A stretch of 64,000 bases of DNA. Origin: Bacteroidota bacterium (GTDB lineage: Bacteria; Bacteroidota; Bacteroidia; Chitinophagales; Chitinophagaceae). Below the pieces are notes generated by a model that saw only the letters and a program-made list of their open reading frames with translations, had not been told where the DNA came from and made no database searches. Position numbers and translations under genes: made by a program. Below are positions 33,459 through 42,949 of the stretch, piece after piece. Location: positions 1 through 64,000 of the forward strand of contig JAKQGX010000037.1 in assembly GCA_029573235.1 (NCBI GenBank), in the 5' to 3' direction. Within the stretch, counting starts at the first letter, position 1. Each line of letters begins with the position of its first letter.

Positions 33459-36400
33459 ATGAAGAATATTGTTCTGTTTTTTATAGCTGCCCATGTATGC
33501 TTAGCAACTTCCTTGGCGCAAGACATTGAGACTTATCGCAGCAAAAGCAACCCTCATTATTGGAAAAACAAAATGCCCGATCCGGCGTATTGGCAACAAG
33601 ATGTGGGGTATCAGATAAAGGCTCGTATTGACGAAACGAAACACCGTATAGACGCCCACCAGAGCATTACGTACTTTAATAACTCACCTGATACGTTGTC
33701 GTTTGTCTATTTTCATTTGTTTCAGAATGCCTTTGTAAAAGGCTCTTATTTGCATGGCTTAGAGTCGGCACTAAATGTTTCTTATCGATTGGGTGCATAC
33801 GAAGCTGCCGGCTTGGGTACCGTTATTGAAAACATGAAAGTGAATGGGCAAGAAGTGTCAATGGAATTAGACAATACAATTCTGAAAGTGTTTTTACCAC
33901 AGCCTTTGCCACCACACCAATCTATACAGTTTACATTAGATTTTACCACTTATTTTGATAATGGCAGCACCCGCCGACGTATGAAAATGTATCCGGCATG
34001 GGGCTTTATGCACTACAATGGCGTGCAATGGTTCCCCAAACTCTGTGTGTACGACCGCAAGTTTGGATGGGATACCTACCAGCACCTCAATAAAGAATTT
34101 TATGGAGAGTATGGCACGTATGATGTTACACTCGACTTTCCGTCAAACTACATCGTAGAGGCTACCGGGGTGCTTCAAAACCGTGAAGAAATGCTCCCAC
34201 AGCCACTTCGAGAGCAATTGGATATAAAAAACTTCGCACAAAAAAAATGGAATGAAGCTCCTTCAACCATCATCCCTTATCGCAAAGGAGAGCGAAAAAA
34301 ATGGCACTTCCAAGCTCCCAATGTGCATGACTTTGCCTTCACCGCCGACCCTTCATACCGCATTGCTACTACCTATTGGAACGGTGTAGAATGTGTGGGT
34401 TTGGCACAAGAGCCACATGCATCTCAATGGCAAAACAGTGCCGATTTGGTGGCAGATATCATTCGCACTTTTTCTGAAGATATAGGCATGTACGCTTATC
34501 CGAAAATGATAGCAGCCGATGCCGCCGATGGTATGGAATATCCGATGCTCACCTTAGACGGAGGTGGCGAACCGGGATACCGTGGATTGTTGGTGCATGA
34601 AATAGGGCACAACTGGTTTTATGGTATGGTGGGCAGCAATGAAACCTATCGTGCCGCCATGGATGAGGGTTTTACACAATTTCTTACGGCATGGGGATTG
34701 AATAAAATAGATGGCAAGTACCTCAAAGAAGGAATGCCAAAGTCGGCCTATAGAAGACGATTTTATGAACCTAAAGAGGTACGTGATACAAGGGTTTACA
34801 ATGCTTATATCGCCACCGCATTAAGGGGCAATGAGCTACCGTTGAATACACACTCGAATGATTTTAATAATGCATTGGGACACGAAGGCGGGTATGGAAT
34901 GGTGTATTACAAAACCGCTACTATGCTTTACAACCTACAATATGTTTTGGGTGATTCTTTATTCCTCGCTGCCATGCAACACTATTTCCATCAATGGAAA
35001 ATGGCGCATCCCTATTATGAAGATTTTAAAAATTCCATTATACAATTCACCCATGTAGATTTGAATTGGTTCTTTGACCAATGGTTTGAAACTACCAAAA
35101 AAATAGATTATTCCATCGAAGGGATTAGCAAAGTAAAAGGTACTACGGACAGCTTCAACATTCGCTTGAAACGAAATGGACAAATGCAAATGCCAATCGA
35201 CTTTACGGTAACGGCAAAAGATGGTAGCCAACAGACCTACTATATACCGAATACCTGGTTTCAAAAACAAACAAAGGCAACACTGTTGCCCAAGTGGTAC
35301 GGATGGGGCAAGATGAATGAAACCTATACGGCAGTAGTACAGGCACCGTCCGGTATCAAGTCGGTTGCAATAGACACCACGCATCGATTGGCAGACGTGT
35401 ATATGCCCGATAATACGTTCACTCGTGGTATTACCTTTCGTTCACCGGCACTTTGGTTGAAGTTGGACGGAGGACTGCAAGCCCCCACAGACCGTTATCA
35501 CTACCGCCTTTATGCTCGTCCGGATGTGTGGTGGAACCCGGTAGATGGCATCAAGCTGGGAGCACATTTTGAAGGAAGTTATATGAATATTATGCATCGC
35601 ATGAATGCGGCTCTGTGGTGGAATACCCATGCCTTGCAATACGATGCCTATCTCAGCACACGTAGCGAGCGCTATTATGCCAGATACCTACCGCTTAATT
35701 TTACGTTCCAATATGCTTCCCCAGTTTCATACCATCATCCCAATCATGAAGAACAAGTGAGCCTGCGCTTCTTAGATGGATACGTGTATGGTAGAATAGG
35801 ACACCAATGGAAACCACAAGAAAACATACGCGCCCAATTTTATTTTCAAACAATGGGCAGACCGGGTCGTTATGATAAAGACTATTTGCTGTACCCCAAC
35901 GAATGGAGCAGCGGCAATAAACGCCCCAATAACAGTATCAACATTGTATTGTCAAGAACCTATGCAACACGAATGGGACGAGGGTCGGCAGTGGCTACAT
36001 TCCGCGCTCCGTTACTCAACGGAAATGAAGCCAATGCTTTTAACTATAGCTACCTGCAAATGGAGTTGAAACATACACAGCGCATCGGGGGGGGGGAATG
36101 GAGAAGCCGCTTGTATGCGCGTGCCGGCATGGGTACACAAGTACCTTACGAAAGCGCCCTGTGGCTGGCGGGTGGCAATCCCGAAGAGATGATGGAAAAT
36201 AAATACACGCGAAGCAGTGGTTGGGTACCTGCGGAATGGGCATCCTTCTCACCCCTTCAAACCAACCCCTTCCAGCAGGGTGGTGGACTGAACCTGCGGG
36301 GCTATGCCGGTTATTTAATAGCCGATACGAGAGAGGGTGAGTTGATGATAGGCTATAAAGGGAGAAGCGGTGTTGCGCTAAATATGGAATTGGACTTTGA

Positions 36401-36725
36401 TGATTACATTCGTTGGAAGCCCCGCCTGACACGACAATGGTTGCACATAGATGCTTATGCTTTTGCGGATGCCGGTATGATAGAACTAAGCAAGCTTACG
36501 AATCTTAACACGTATTACGATGCCCTACCCACTACTAAAGTAAGCAACCTGAGAATAGATGCAGGGTTGGGTATCGCTGCCACTATCAAAAACTGGGGTG
36601 TGTTTGAAAAAGCCGAACCACTCACTATTCGTTTCGATATGCCATTTTTTCTGAACCGTCCACCCCATGCGACTCCACAATACTGGGATTTTAGGTATGT
36701 AATCGGCATTAATAGAGCTTTCTAA
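33459..36725 (+). CDS. M1-family metallopeptidase fused to an outer-membrane barrel-like region
   Basis: 1088 residues. Signal peptide 1-20 (cut after SLAQ). The M1 zinc site is complete: HEIGH (380-384) followed after 18 residues by Glu403 (MDEGFTQF), matching HEXXH-x18-E; the exopeptidase-like GGGEPGY precedes it. Residues about 650-1088 are rich in alternating aromatic strands (LGAHFEGSYMNIMH, LRGYAGYLIADTREGELMIGY) and end in Phe, like an Omp85-type barrel, so the peptidase is probably anchored in the outer membrane. A run of ten G (36087-36096) lies in the barrel part at residues 877-880 and may allow phase variation. Single-gene unit. Confidence 0.88.
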   Translation: MKNIVLFFIAAHVCLATSLAQDIETYRSKSNPHYWKNKMPDPAYWQQDVGYQIKARIDETKHRIDAHQSITYFNNSPDTLSFVYFHLFQNAFVKGSYLHGLESALNVSYRLGAYEAAGLGTVIENMKVNGQEVSMELDNTILKVFLPQPLPPHQSIQFTLDFTTYFDNGSTRRRMKMYPAWGFMHYNGVQWFPKLCVYDRKFGWDTYQHLNKEFYGEYGTYDVTLDFPSNYIVEATGVLQNREEMLPQPLREQLDIKNFAQKKWNEAPSTIIPYRKGERKKWHFQAPNVHDFAFTADPSYRIATTYWNGVECVGLAQEPHASQWQNSADLVADIIRTFSEDIGMYAYPKMIAADAADGMEYPMLTLDGGGEPGYRGLLVHEIGHNWFYGMVGSNETYRAAMDEGFTQFLTAWGLNKIDGKYLKEGMPKSAYRRRFYEPKEVRDTRVYNAYIATALRGNELPLNTHSNDFNNALGHEGGYGMVYYKTATMLYNLQYVLGDSLFLAAMQHYFHQWKMAHPYYEDFKNSIIQFTHVDLNWFFDQWFETTKKIDYSIEGISKVKGTTDSFNIRLKRNGQMQMPIDFTVTAKDGSQQTYYIPNTWFQKQTKATLLPKWYGWGKMNETYTAVVQAPSGIKSVAIDTTHRLADVYMPDNTFTRGITFRSPALWLKLDGGLQAPTDRYHYRLYARPDVWWNPVDGIKLGAHFEGSYMNIMHRMNAALWWNTHALQYDAYLSTRSERYYARYLPLNFTFQYASPVSYHHPNHEEQVSLRFLDGYVYGRIGHQWKPQENIRAQFYFQTMGRPGRYDKDYLLYPNEWSSGNKRPNNSINIVLSRTYATRMGRGSAVATFRAPLLNGNEANAFNYSYLQMELKHTQRIGGGEWRSRLYARAGMGTQVPYESALWLAGGNPEEMMENKYTRSSGWVPAEWASFSPLQTNPFQQGGGLNLRGYAGYLIADTREGELMIGYKGRSGVALNMELDFDDYIRWKPRLTRQWLHIDAYAFADAGMIELSKLTNLNTYYDALPTTKVSNLRIDAGLGIAATIKNWGVFEKAEPLTIRFDMPFFLNRPPHATPQYWDFRYVIGINRAF
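36087..36096. repeat. G10 homopolymer inside the M1 peptidase gene
   Basis: Ten consecutive G, the longest G or C run seen in the window. It codes for part of RIGGGEW. Loss or gain of one base would cut off the last ~210 residues of the barrel. Confidence 0.95.
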
Positions 36726-36759
36726 CACACGCCAAGAAGTTTGTTCATTGAACAAAAAG

Positions 36760-36788
36760 AAAAGTACCCGCCGAACGCGAGTACTTTT
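36760..36788. terminator. Bidirectional terminator
   Basis: AAAAGTAC (36760-36767) pairs with GTACTTTT (36781-36788), with GC-rich inner pairs; A tract before and T tract after. Between two convergent genes. Confidence 0.75.
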
Positions 36789-36814
36789 TCCTATTATATA
36801 GAGGTTGGTAATGG

Positions 36815-39205
36815 CTAAAAAGTATAGTTGAGTGTGGCTATTACTTGTCTGGGAGCTATCGGATTGACGCTATAATTTTCGTGCACATTGTAGTTTAATA
36901 CATTGGTTAGATTGGATACTTTAGCCAGAAGCGAAAACCGCTGATAGCTGTAGCCCATGCTGAAATCAAACGTAGTGTATTCGGGTACTTCAAAGTTTCG
37001 TGCATAGGTTTGTGTTTGTCCTTTGGTATTGTTGAAACCGGCATACCTACGACCGGTATAAAAGCCGGAAGCACCTATTTTAAGACGTTTTAAAAGACCT
37101 GATTGTACGGTGTAAAAGATACTGGCATTCCCCGTGCCGGCAGGGTTGTTGATGAGGCGTTCCCCTTCTACATAATTGCCTTTAGCATCCGGTGTTTGGG
37201 TATAACGAATATAGTTGTAACTCGCTCCTGCATATATATCCAGCCCTTTAATGGGGTGTGCTGCTACATCCAGTTCGATACCGTCGCTTTTGGTTTGTCC
37301 GGTCAGTTCTTTCAATGAGGTGTTGCTATTAGGTGTCACCCCATCTGCACCAAATGCAGCCACCTGTGCCAAGTTGTTGTTGATAATACGATAAACCGTT
37401 AGGTTGGTTGAAAGCATTCCTTTGAAAAAATCATTTTTGACTCCGGCTTCATATTGGTCAATGATAGAGGGGGCAAGAGCATTACCATATACATCGGTGC
37501 CGGTATTGATGTTGAAAGAATTGGAATAGCTCACGAAAACGGAAGTCGTACGAAACGGTTTGTACACCAGTCCAATTCTGGGAGAGAAGGCTTGATCGGT
37601 TTTAGTAGTACCTCTTGACTGATGCGTGTTGGTAGCAAAAAGCAACGAATCGGTTGGCAGGGCTTGTTGGTACGACCAGCGCACACCGGCAAGTACATTT
37701 ATTTTAGAGGTTATTGCAATAAGGTCTTGTACATAAATACCCAAACGGTTAACAGGAGCGGTGGTTTCCATCACTTCTTTCGTAACGGGCATGTCCGTTT
37801 TGGCAGTGTATTTATTCGGGTCTAAAATATTGATGGTATCATATATTTTAGGTTGGTTGTAGGAGGTAAGTTCGGTACGATAATGGTTGACATCAGCACC
37901 TGCCAACAACGTGTGTCGGATGCCAGCCGTATTAAAACGACCGGTAAGGTTTATTTGTGCTATATAAAATTGTTCGCTCGTTTTTTGTTTATTGATAGGT
38001 CTTGCCCAATCACCATTAGCCAAGGCTTGAATGCGCTCAGTAGAGAAATAATCACGATTGTATAGTTGATAAGAAAGCGATCCGTTTAATTGCCATTGTT
38101 CATTAAAGCTATGTTTCACACTTGCTGTAGCTGAGGTCTGCTCCGATCGGGAGTATTGCCACGGAGTACCGTAATAAGTAGCTCTCGGCACATTCGGTAT
38201 GATGGTGTTATTATACGTACCGATTCCAAAATCAGGAGCGAAGTCATGCTTCAGGTAATCGGCTTGTACCAGCACTTCTGTGTTTGCACCGGCTTTTATT
38301 AATAATGAAGGATTGATATAATATCGTTTGGAAGGCGATGGGATATCACGATAGCTACCTGCATATTCATAAGTGCCATTTACACGATAGGCTATTTTTT
38401 TAGACAGTGGTCCATAGATGTCAAAAGATGGTTTGTATAAATGATAGCTCCCAATCCGCATGGCTACTTCGCCTCCTCTTTCAAATTTGGGTTGCTTGGT
38501 TACCATGTTGATAATACCGCCTGGAGCCACATTGCCATACAAAATAGCTGAACTCCCCTTCAGAATTTCTACACGTTCCAACGAACTCATTTCGGGCATG
38601 ATGCCACTGTTCACACGCGTACCGTCTTTAAACATGTTATTGCTGGAAAAGCTATAACCACGCGCAGAAAAGTTTTCTTGTGTGCTGGCTCTGCTACTGG
38701 CAAGGTAAACACCGTTTACATTTTTGATGACATCACTGAGTCGTTGTGCTTGTTGGTCGCGCAAAACTTCTTGTCCTATGATGGCAATGCTTTGTGGCAA
38801 GTCCATAGGAGCTATCGGCACTTTGCCAATGGATACGGCACTGGTATTAATAGTTTTTCTGCCATCTACTACTACTTCATTCAAGTGTTTAGAACGATGT
38901 GTACCATTCTTATCCTTGGCTTCTTCCTCTTCACTGTTGTAGGTGGTATCGATGGGAGTAGTACGTGTTGATGAAGGCAGAGCAACATCGTTGTGTGCGT
39001 AAGAAGCGGCTGTGGCTAATACGTTGGTTGTTGCATTCTGTTGGGTACTTGTGGGGAGGTGGTCATGATTGTTTTGGGCTTGTGCCGGCACTATACAAGG
39101 CAAGGCTAAACCAAAAAGCACATAGATTTTTTTCACTGCTATTATTTTTGCCCGCAAAGGACGGATGAATAGCTTGATGGTAACTGCTGAATCGGGAAAA
39201 TCCAT
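36815..39205 (-). CDS. TonB-dependent siderophore receptor
   Basis: 796 residues from the ATG at 39205. A GTG at 39136 would place the signal peptide (KKIYVLFGLALPCIVPAQAQ) at the very N-terminus and may be the true start. Plug domain about 130-245 with the siderophore-receptor pattern MDLPQSIAIIGQEVLRDQQ, NVNGVYLASSRAS, FSARGYSFSSNNMFKDG, LERVEILKGSSAILYGNVAPGGIIN; then a barrel ending in NYTF. It takes up an iron-siderophore complex across the outer membrane. An N-terminal Asn/Thr/Glu-rich stretch (about 45-105) links signal and plug. Fur-type control would be expected but I see no clear box. Confidence 0.92.
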   Translation of the reverse strand: MDFPDSAVTIKLFIRPLRAKIIAVKKIYVLFGLALPCIVPAQAQNNHDHLPTSTQQNATTNVLATAASYAHNDVALPSSTRTTPIDTTYNSEEEEAKDKNGTHRSKHLNEVVVDGRKTINTSAVSIGKVPIAPMDLPQSIAIIGQEVLRDQQAQRLSDVIKNVNGVYLASSRASTQENFSARGYSFSSNNMFKDGTRVNSGIMPEMSSLERVEILKGSSAILYGNVAPGGIINMVTKQPKFERGGEVAMRIGSYHLYKPSFDIYGPLSKKIAYRVNGTYEYAGSYRDIPSPSKRYYINPSLLIKAGANTEVLVQADYLKHDFAPDFGIGTYNNTIIPNVPRATYYGTPWQYSRSEQTSATASVKHSFNEQWQLNGSLSYQLYNRDYFSTERIQALANGDWARPINKQKTSEQFYIAQINLTGRFNTAGIRHTLLAGADVNHYRTELTSYNQPKIYDTINILDPNKYTAKTDMPVTKEVMETTAPVNRLGIYVQDLIAITSKINVLAGVRWSYQQALPTDSLLFATNTHQSRGTTKTDQAFSPRIGLVYKPFRTTSVFVSYSNSFNINTGTDVYGNALAPSIIDQYEAGVKNDFFKGMLSTNLTVYRIINNNLAQVAAFGADGVTPNSNTSLKELTGQTKSDGIELDVAAHPIKGLDIYAGASYNYIRYTQTPDAKGNYVEGERLINNPAGTGNASIFYTVQSGLLKRLKIGASGFYTGRRYAGFNNTKGQTQTYARNFEVPEYTTFDFSMGYSYQRFSLLAKVSNLTNVLNYNVHENYSVNPIAPRQVIATLNYTF

Positions 39206-39242
39206 TTACAAAAAAGGGAGTTTCCCGGCATCATAGAATAAA

Positions 39243-39277
39243 AAAAGAACCGTTATGATGAACAAAACGGTTCTTTT
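39243..39277 (-). terminator. Terminator of the deoxyhypusine-synthase-like gene
   Basis: AAAAGAACCGTT (39243-39254) pairs perfectly with AACGGTTCTTTT (39266-39277), loop 11 nt; on the minus strand the stem runs into T7. Confidence 0.88.
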
Positions 39278-39309
39278 GAGAAATGTAAGGAATGAGTAGG
39301 AATGAAAAA

Positions 39310-40290
39310 TTACCAACCTAAAATCCAAGCAAACATTAACGGAGCTACAATGGTTGCGTCACTTTCTACAATGAATTTGGGAGTGTTGATATCCAACTTT
39401 CCCCAAGTAATTTTTTCGTTGGGTACCGCACCGCTGTATGAGCCGTAAGAGGTAGTGCTGTCGCTTATTTGGCAGAAATAACTCCAAAATGGAACATCAT
39501 GCCATTCCAAATCTTGATACATCATAGGCACTACGCAAATGGGGAAATCGCCGGCGATACCACCGCCAATTTGGAAGAAGCCCACTCCTTTGCCACCGGA
39601 GTTATTCCGATACCATTCGGTGAGCCACACCATGTATTCGATACCGCTTTTTACGGTACTGGCTTTTAGCTCGTTTTTGACTACATAGCTGGCAAAAATG
39701 TTTCCGGTGGTGCTATCTTCCCAACCCGGGCATACGATGGGAATGTTTTTTTCTGCAGCGGCTACTATCCAACTGTCTTTGGGGTCTATTTCATAGTATT
39801 GTTCCAGTTCGCCACTCAATACCGTTTTGTAAAGAAACTCATGAGGGAAGTAGCGCTCACCCTTAGCTTCAGCTTCTTTCCATTGCTTTACCAAATGTTT
39901 TTGCAAGCGACGGAAAGCTTCTTCTTCGGGGATGCAAGTATCGGTTACGCGGTTGTAATGGTTTTCTAATAAATCCCATTCTTCCTGTGGGGTAAGGTCG
40001 CGGTAATTGGGTACACGTTTATAACTGTTGTGTGCTACCAAGTTCATCACATCTTCTTCCAAATTGGCACCGGTACAGCTAATGATGTGCACTTTATCTT
40101 GACGAATCATTTCGGCTAATGAAATACCCAACTCTGCCGTACTCATAGCCCCGGCAAGGGTTATCATCATTTTTCCTCCATCTAAGAGGTGTGCTTCATA
40201 ACCTTTTGCAGCATCCATCAATGCGGCTGCATTAAAGTGGCGATAATGATGTTGTATAAACTGTGAAACTGGTCCTTTGTTCATGTCCAT
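39310..40290 (-). CDS. Deoxyhypusine-synthase family protein
   Basis: 326 residues. NAD-binding and active-site features of the family are visible: MMITLAGAMSTAELGISLAEM, IISCTGANLEEDVMNL, PIVCPGWEDSTTGNI, GGGIAGDFPI and the catalytic Lys in ITWGKLD (equivalent of the SWGK lysine of the eukaryotic enzyme). Bacteria have no eIF5A, so bacterial members are thought to make homospermidine or modify polyamines by the same aminobutyl transfer. Together with the ureohydrolase at 18482-19525 this suggests polyamine metabolism. A -7 box CAAAAGTA (minus strand TACTTTTG) at 40305-40312 fits its promoter. Confidence 0.9.
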   Translation of the reverse strand: MDMNKGPVSQFIQHHYRHFNAAALMDAAKGYEAHLLDGGKMMITLAGAMSTAELGISLAEMIRQDKVHIISCTGANLEEDVMNLVAHNSYKRVPNYRDLTPQEEWDLLENHYNRVTDTCIPEEEAFRRLQKHLVKQWKEAEAKGERYFPHEFLYKTVLSGELEQYYEIDPKDSWIVAAAEKNIPIVCPGWEDSTTGNIFASYVVKNELKASTVKSGIEYMVWLTEWYRNNSGGKGVGFFQIGGGIAGDFPICVVPMMYQDLEWHDVPFWSYFCQISDSTTSYGSYSGAVPNEKITWGKLDINTPKFIVESDATIVAPLMFAWILGW

Positions 40291-40343
40291 TTTTTATTAA
40301 GTGGCAAAAGTATAAAAATCAAATACAATAACCGGACTAATGC

Positions 40344-41123
40344 TTAACGATGGTTCATAGCCGCCGCCTTCATTTCTTGGGTTACCGAAGCTCCAAAATA
40401 GCGCTCCATGCTTCTTTCGATGAGGTATATCAGTGGTGTCAGTAAAATAGCCATCACAAATTTGTACGAATAGTTGACCATGCAAATAGCCAATACCCGT
40501 TGGTAGCTCCAGTCTTGCCCTATTTTAAAAGCAATAAATAAGACTATAAAACTGTCAACAAATTGAGAGATAAAAGTGGAACCGGTGGCACGTAACCAAA
40601 TATGCTTTTCTCCGGTGCGTTTTTTAATTTTATGAAATACCCATGCATCCAACAGTTGGCTTACTAAGAATGCCATAAGGCTACCGAAAATAATCCACAT
40701 GCTTTGTCCAAAGATGGCGGCAAAGGCTACTTGCATATCCGGTATGCCTTTGGTTTGCTGGCTACTCGTCCAAAAGTCGGTATTGGCGGGCGTACCGATG
40801 GCGGCATAAAACATCACAAATGCATAACCGATAAGCGTAACGGCAATAAAGGAAATACGACGCACTGCCTTGGGTCCGTAATATTCATTTACGATATCGG
40901 TAATGACAAACTCAAGCGGCCACAACAATACACCGCAAGTGAGGGTATAAGTAAGACCGTCTTCTCCCAAAAGACTAAAGGGATGCGGAGTGAGGTGCAA
41001 CAGTTTTTCCAATGAAAATAATTTTCCCCCGATACACTCTGCTATCAAGGCATTCGCTACAAAAAAGGAAGTGATAAAGAGGAACACTTTCGTAGGACGA
41101 TCGTTAAATATTTTAGCAATCAT
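40344..41123 (-). CDS. Queuosine-precursor transporter, YhhQ/DUF165 family
   Basis: 259 residues, about six or seven membrane segments. Family signs: NALIAECIGGKLF at the end of the first span, LWPLEFVITDIVNEYYGPKAVRR, and the C-terminal WLRATGSTFISQFVDSFIVLFIAF. YhhQ proteins import queuosine precursors (preQ0/preQ1) for tRNA modification. It lies 54 bp upstream of the deoxyhypusine-synthase-like gene on the same strand, but that gene has its own -7 box. Confidence 0.92.
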   Translation of the reverse strand: MIAKIFNDRPTKVFLFITSFFVANALIAECIGGKLFSLEKLLHLTPHPFSLLGEDGLTYTLTCGVLLWPLEFVITDIVNEYYGPKAVRRISFIAVTLIGYAFVMFYAAIGTPANTDFWTSSQQTKGIPDMQVAFAAIFGQSMWIIFGSLMAFLVSQLLDAWVFHKIKKRTGEKHIWLRATGSTFISQFVDSFIVLFIAFKIGQDWSYQRVLAICMVNYSYKFVMAILLTPLIYLIERSMERYFGASVTQEMKAAAMNHR

Positions 41124-41265
41124 GCGTTGTTGTTATTTAGATATTATACAAAACAAATAAACTTCGAGCAGAATGTATAAACGTTTATAACTGCTGTTTG
41201 CAATGCACTGAATACTGATGTTTTTTGAAAGTCTTTCATAACTTTAATGGATAAAGCCTTTCCCT

Positions 41266-42027
41266 ATGACTACTGAAATTCAACGAAAGAAAATTTGGTT
41301 ACTGCTGATAGGGATTCCCTTATTTATGCAGTTGTCATGCAACCGACATCTGTACCTGCATCGAGAGAAAAGTAACTTTTATGAGGTGAATGCCAATGTG
41401 GTAGCCGATAGTAGTATGAATGCCTTTTTGCATCCTTACAAAACCAGTGTGGACACACAAATGAAACTCGTGATTGGGCGCACGGATATCATGCTCACAA
41501 AGGCACAGCCGGAAAGTAGCTTGGGGAATTTCATGGCAGATGCACAATTGATTGCTGCACAAAAAATAGATAAAAAAGTACAGTTGTCTGTGTTGAATTA
41601 TGGAGGCATACGTCTTCCGTACATGGCGGCAGGTGCTATCACAAAAGAGAAGATATATGAATTGATGCCTTTTGACAACCGACTTACTATAGTAGAACTG
41701 TCCGGTAAAGAAGTGGCAGAACTCTGTCAATTTATTGCTGCCGCAAAGGGTTGGCCCATTAGTGGTTTTTCCTTTAAAATAAAAGACCAAACCGCCGTAG
41801 ATATACAAATAGGTGATGCTCCACTACAAGAAAACCTGATGTATAAGTTAGCCTTGAGTGATTACCTCGCAAACGGAGGAGATAAACTGGAAGTTGTAAG
41901 AAATGCAAAACGAAAAGCAACATCAATCTATATCCGAGATGCCTTGATAACCTATATCACTGACCTTACTGCGAAGAACCAACCCTTACATCCCGTAATA
42001 GAAAACCGTATCAGTTATGCAGAATAG
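41266..42027 (+). CDS. 5'-nucleotidase C-terminal domain lipoprotein
   Basis: 253 residues. Lipobox MQLSC (Cys near 25), then the substrate-binding 5'-nucleotidase C-terminal domain: PESSLGNFMADAQLIAA, LNYGGIRLPYMAAGAITKEKIYELMPFDN, YKLALSDYLANGGDKL. In UshA-type enzymes this domain follows the metallophosphatase domain in one chain; here it is a separate protein and its gene comes first. The next gene, overlapping it by 11 bp, encodes the catalytic half. The two should assemble into one periplasmic nucleotidase. Confidence 0.92.
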   Translation: MTTEIQRKKIWLLLIGIPLFMQLSCNRHLYLHREKSNFYEVNANVVADSSMNAFLHPYKTSVDTQMKLVIGRTDIMLTKAQPESSLGNFMADAQLIAAQKIDKKVQLSVLNYGGIRLPYMAAGAITKEKIYELMPFDNRLTIVELSGKEVAELCQFIAAAKGWPISGFSFKIKDQTAVDIQIGDAPLQENLMYKLALSDYLANGGDKLEVVRNAKRKATSIYIRDALITYITDLTAKNQPLHPVIENRISYAE

Positions 42028-42949
42028 AAGAACATTCATTAGAAATGCTATCACCGGAACAGGGTTGTTGGCATTAAACAGTTTTCCTTTTGATGCCTTA
42101 GCAAAGGCAACTGCCACAAAGCTGACCATCTTGCACACCAATGATGTACATAGCCGGCTAGAGCCCTTCCCGATGGATGGTGGCAAGTATGCCGGATTGG
42201 GTGGAGTGTCGGCAAGAGCTACACTCATCGAGCGTATTCGTCAAGAAGCTGAACATGTATTGCTTTTGGATGCCGGTGATATTTTTCAAGGAACTCCCTA
42301 CTTTAATTTATACAAAGGGGAACCCGAAATAAAATCTATGAGCAAGATGCGCTATGATGCCGCTACCATGGGTAACCACGATTTTGATGCCGGAGTAGAA
42401 GGCTTTGCTCGCCAGTTGCCTCATGCAGATTTTCCTATACTTATTGCCAACTATGATTTTACAGAAACACCATTAGAGCATCTTACCAAGCCATATACAA
42501 CCCTCAAAAAAGGAGATGTAAAGATTGGTATATTCGGGTTGGGCATTGAATTAAAAGGATTGGTGCCGGAAGATGCCTATGGTAAAACCAAGTACCTCGA
42601 ACCGATTCAAATGGCTCGCTCAATTTCGGAACGTCTGCGAAAAAAAGAAAAATGCGATATGGTCATTTGCTTGTCACACTTAGGATATAGCTATAATTAC
42701 CGAAAAGTAAGTGACCTGATTTTGGCTAAAGAAACCGATCATATTGATTTGATAATCGGGGGACACACGCATACTTTTTTAGACAGCCCTACCGTAATGA
42801 AAAACCGAGTTGGTAAAGAGATTGTTATTAATCAAGTAGGATGGGCCGGTATCCGATTAGGAAGGTTAGATTACACCTTTGATAGCAAAAAAAACGCCAA
42901 CCTCATGAATGCTCAATCTGTAATTCTAAGTAAACAAACAAGCGCGTAA
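42017..42949 (+). CDS. 5'-nucleotidase metallophosphatase domain protein, Tat-type signal
   Basis: 310 residues. The N-terminus NRRTFIRNAITGTGLLAL looks like a twin-arginine signal (RRxFI plus hydrophobic core), cut near ALAKA. The calcineurin-like domain has all metal motifs: LHTNDVHSR, LLDAGDIFQG, MGNHDFD, HLGYSYN and GGHTHTF. Only the catalytic half of a 5'-nucleotidase/UDP-sugar hydrolase is present; the partner half is the preceding gene. Export by Tat, if right, means it folds (and loads metal) in the cytoplasm, whereas the partner goes out by Sec as a lipoprotein. The 225 bp after it (42950-43174), including a T-rich run, hold no gene. Confidence 0.92.
   Translation: MQNRRTFIRNAITGTGLLALNSFPFDALAKATATKLTILHTNDVHSRLEPFPMDGGKYAGLGGVSARATLIERIRQEAEHVLLLDAGDIFQGTPYFNLYKGEPEIKSMSKMRYDAATMGNHDFDAGVEGFARQLPHADFPILIANYDFTETPLEHLTKPYTTLKKGDVKIGIFGLGIELKGLVPEDAYGKTKYLEPIQMARSISERLRKKEKCDMVICLSHLGYSYNYRKVSDLILAKETDHIDLIIGGHTHTFLDSPTVMKNRVGKEIVINQVGWAGIRLGRLDYTFDSKKNANLMNAQSVILSKQTSA

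Noticed and set aside
36040-36432. Long minus-strand frame opposite the M1 peptidase barrel
   Set aside because: A shadow of the sense strand; composition (Ser, Pro, His rich) is typical of antisense translation.
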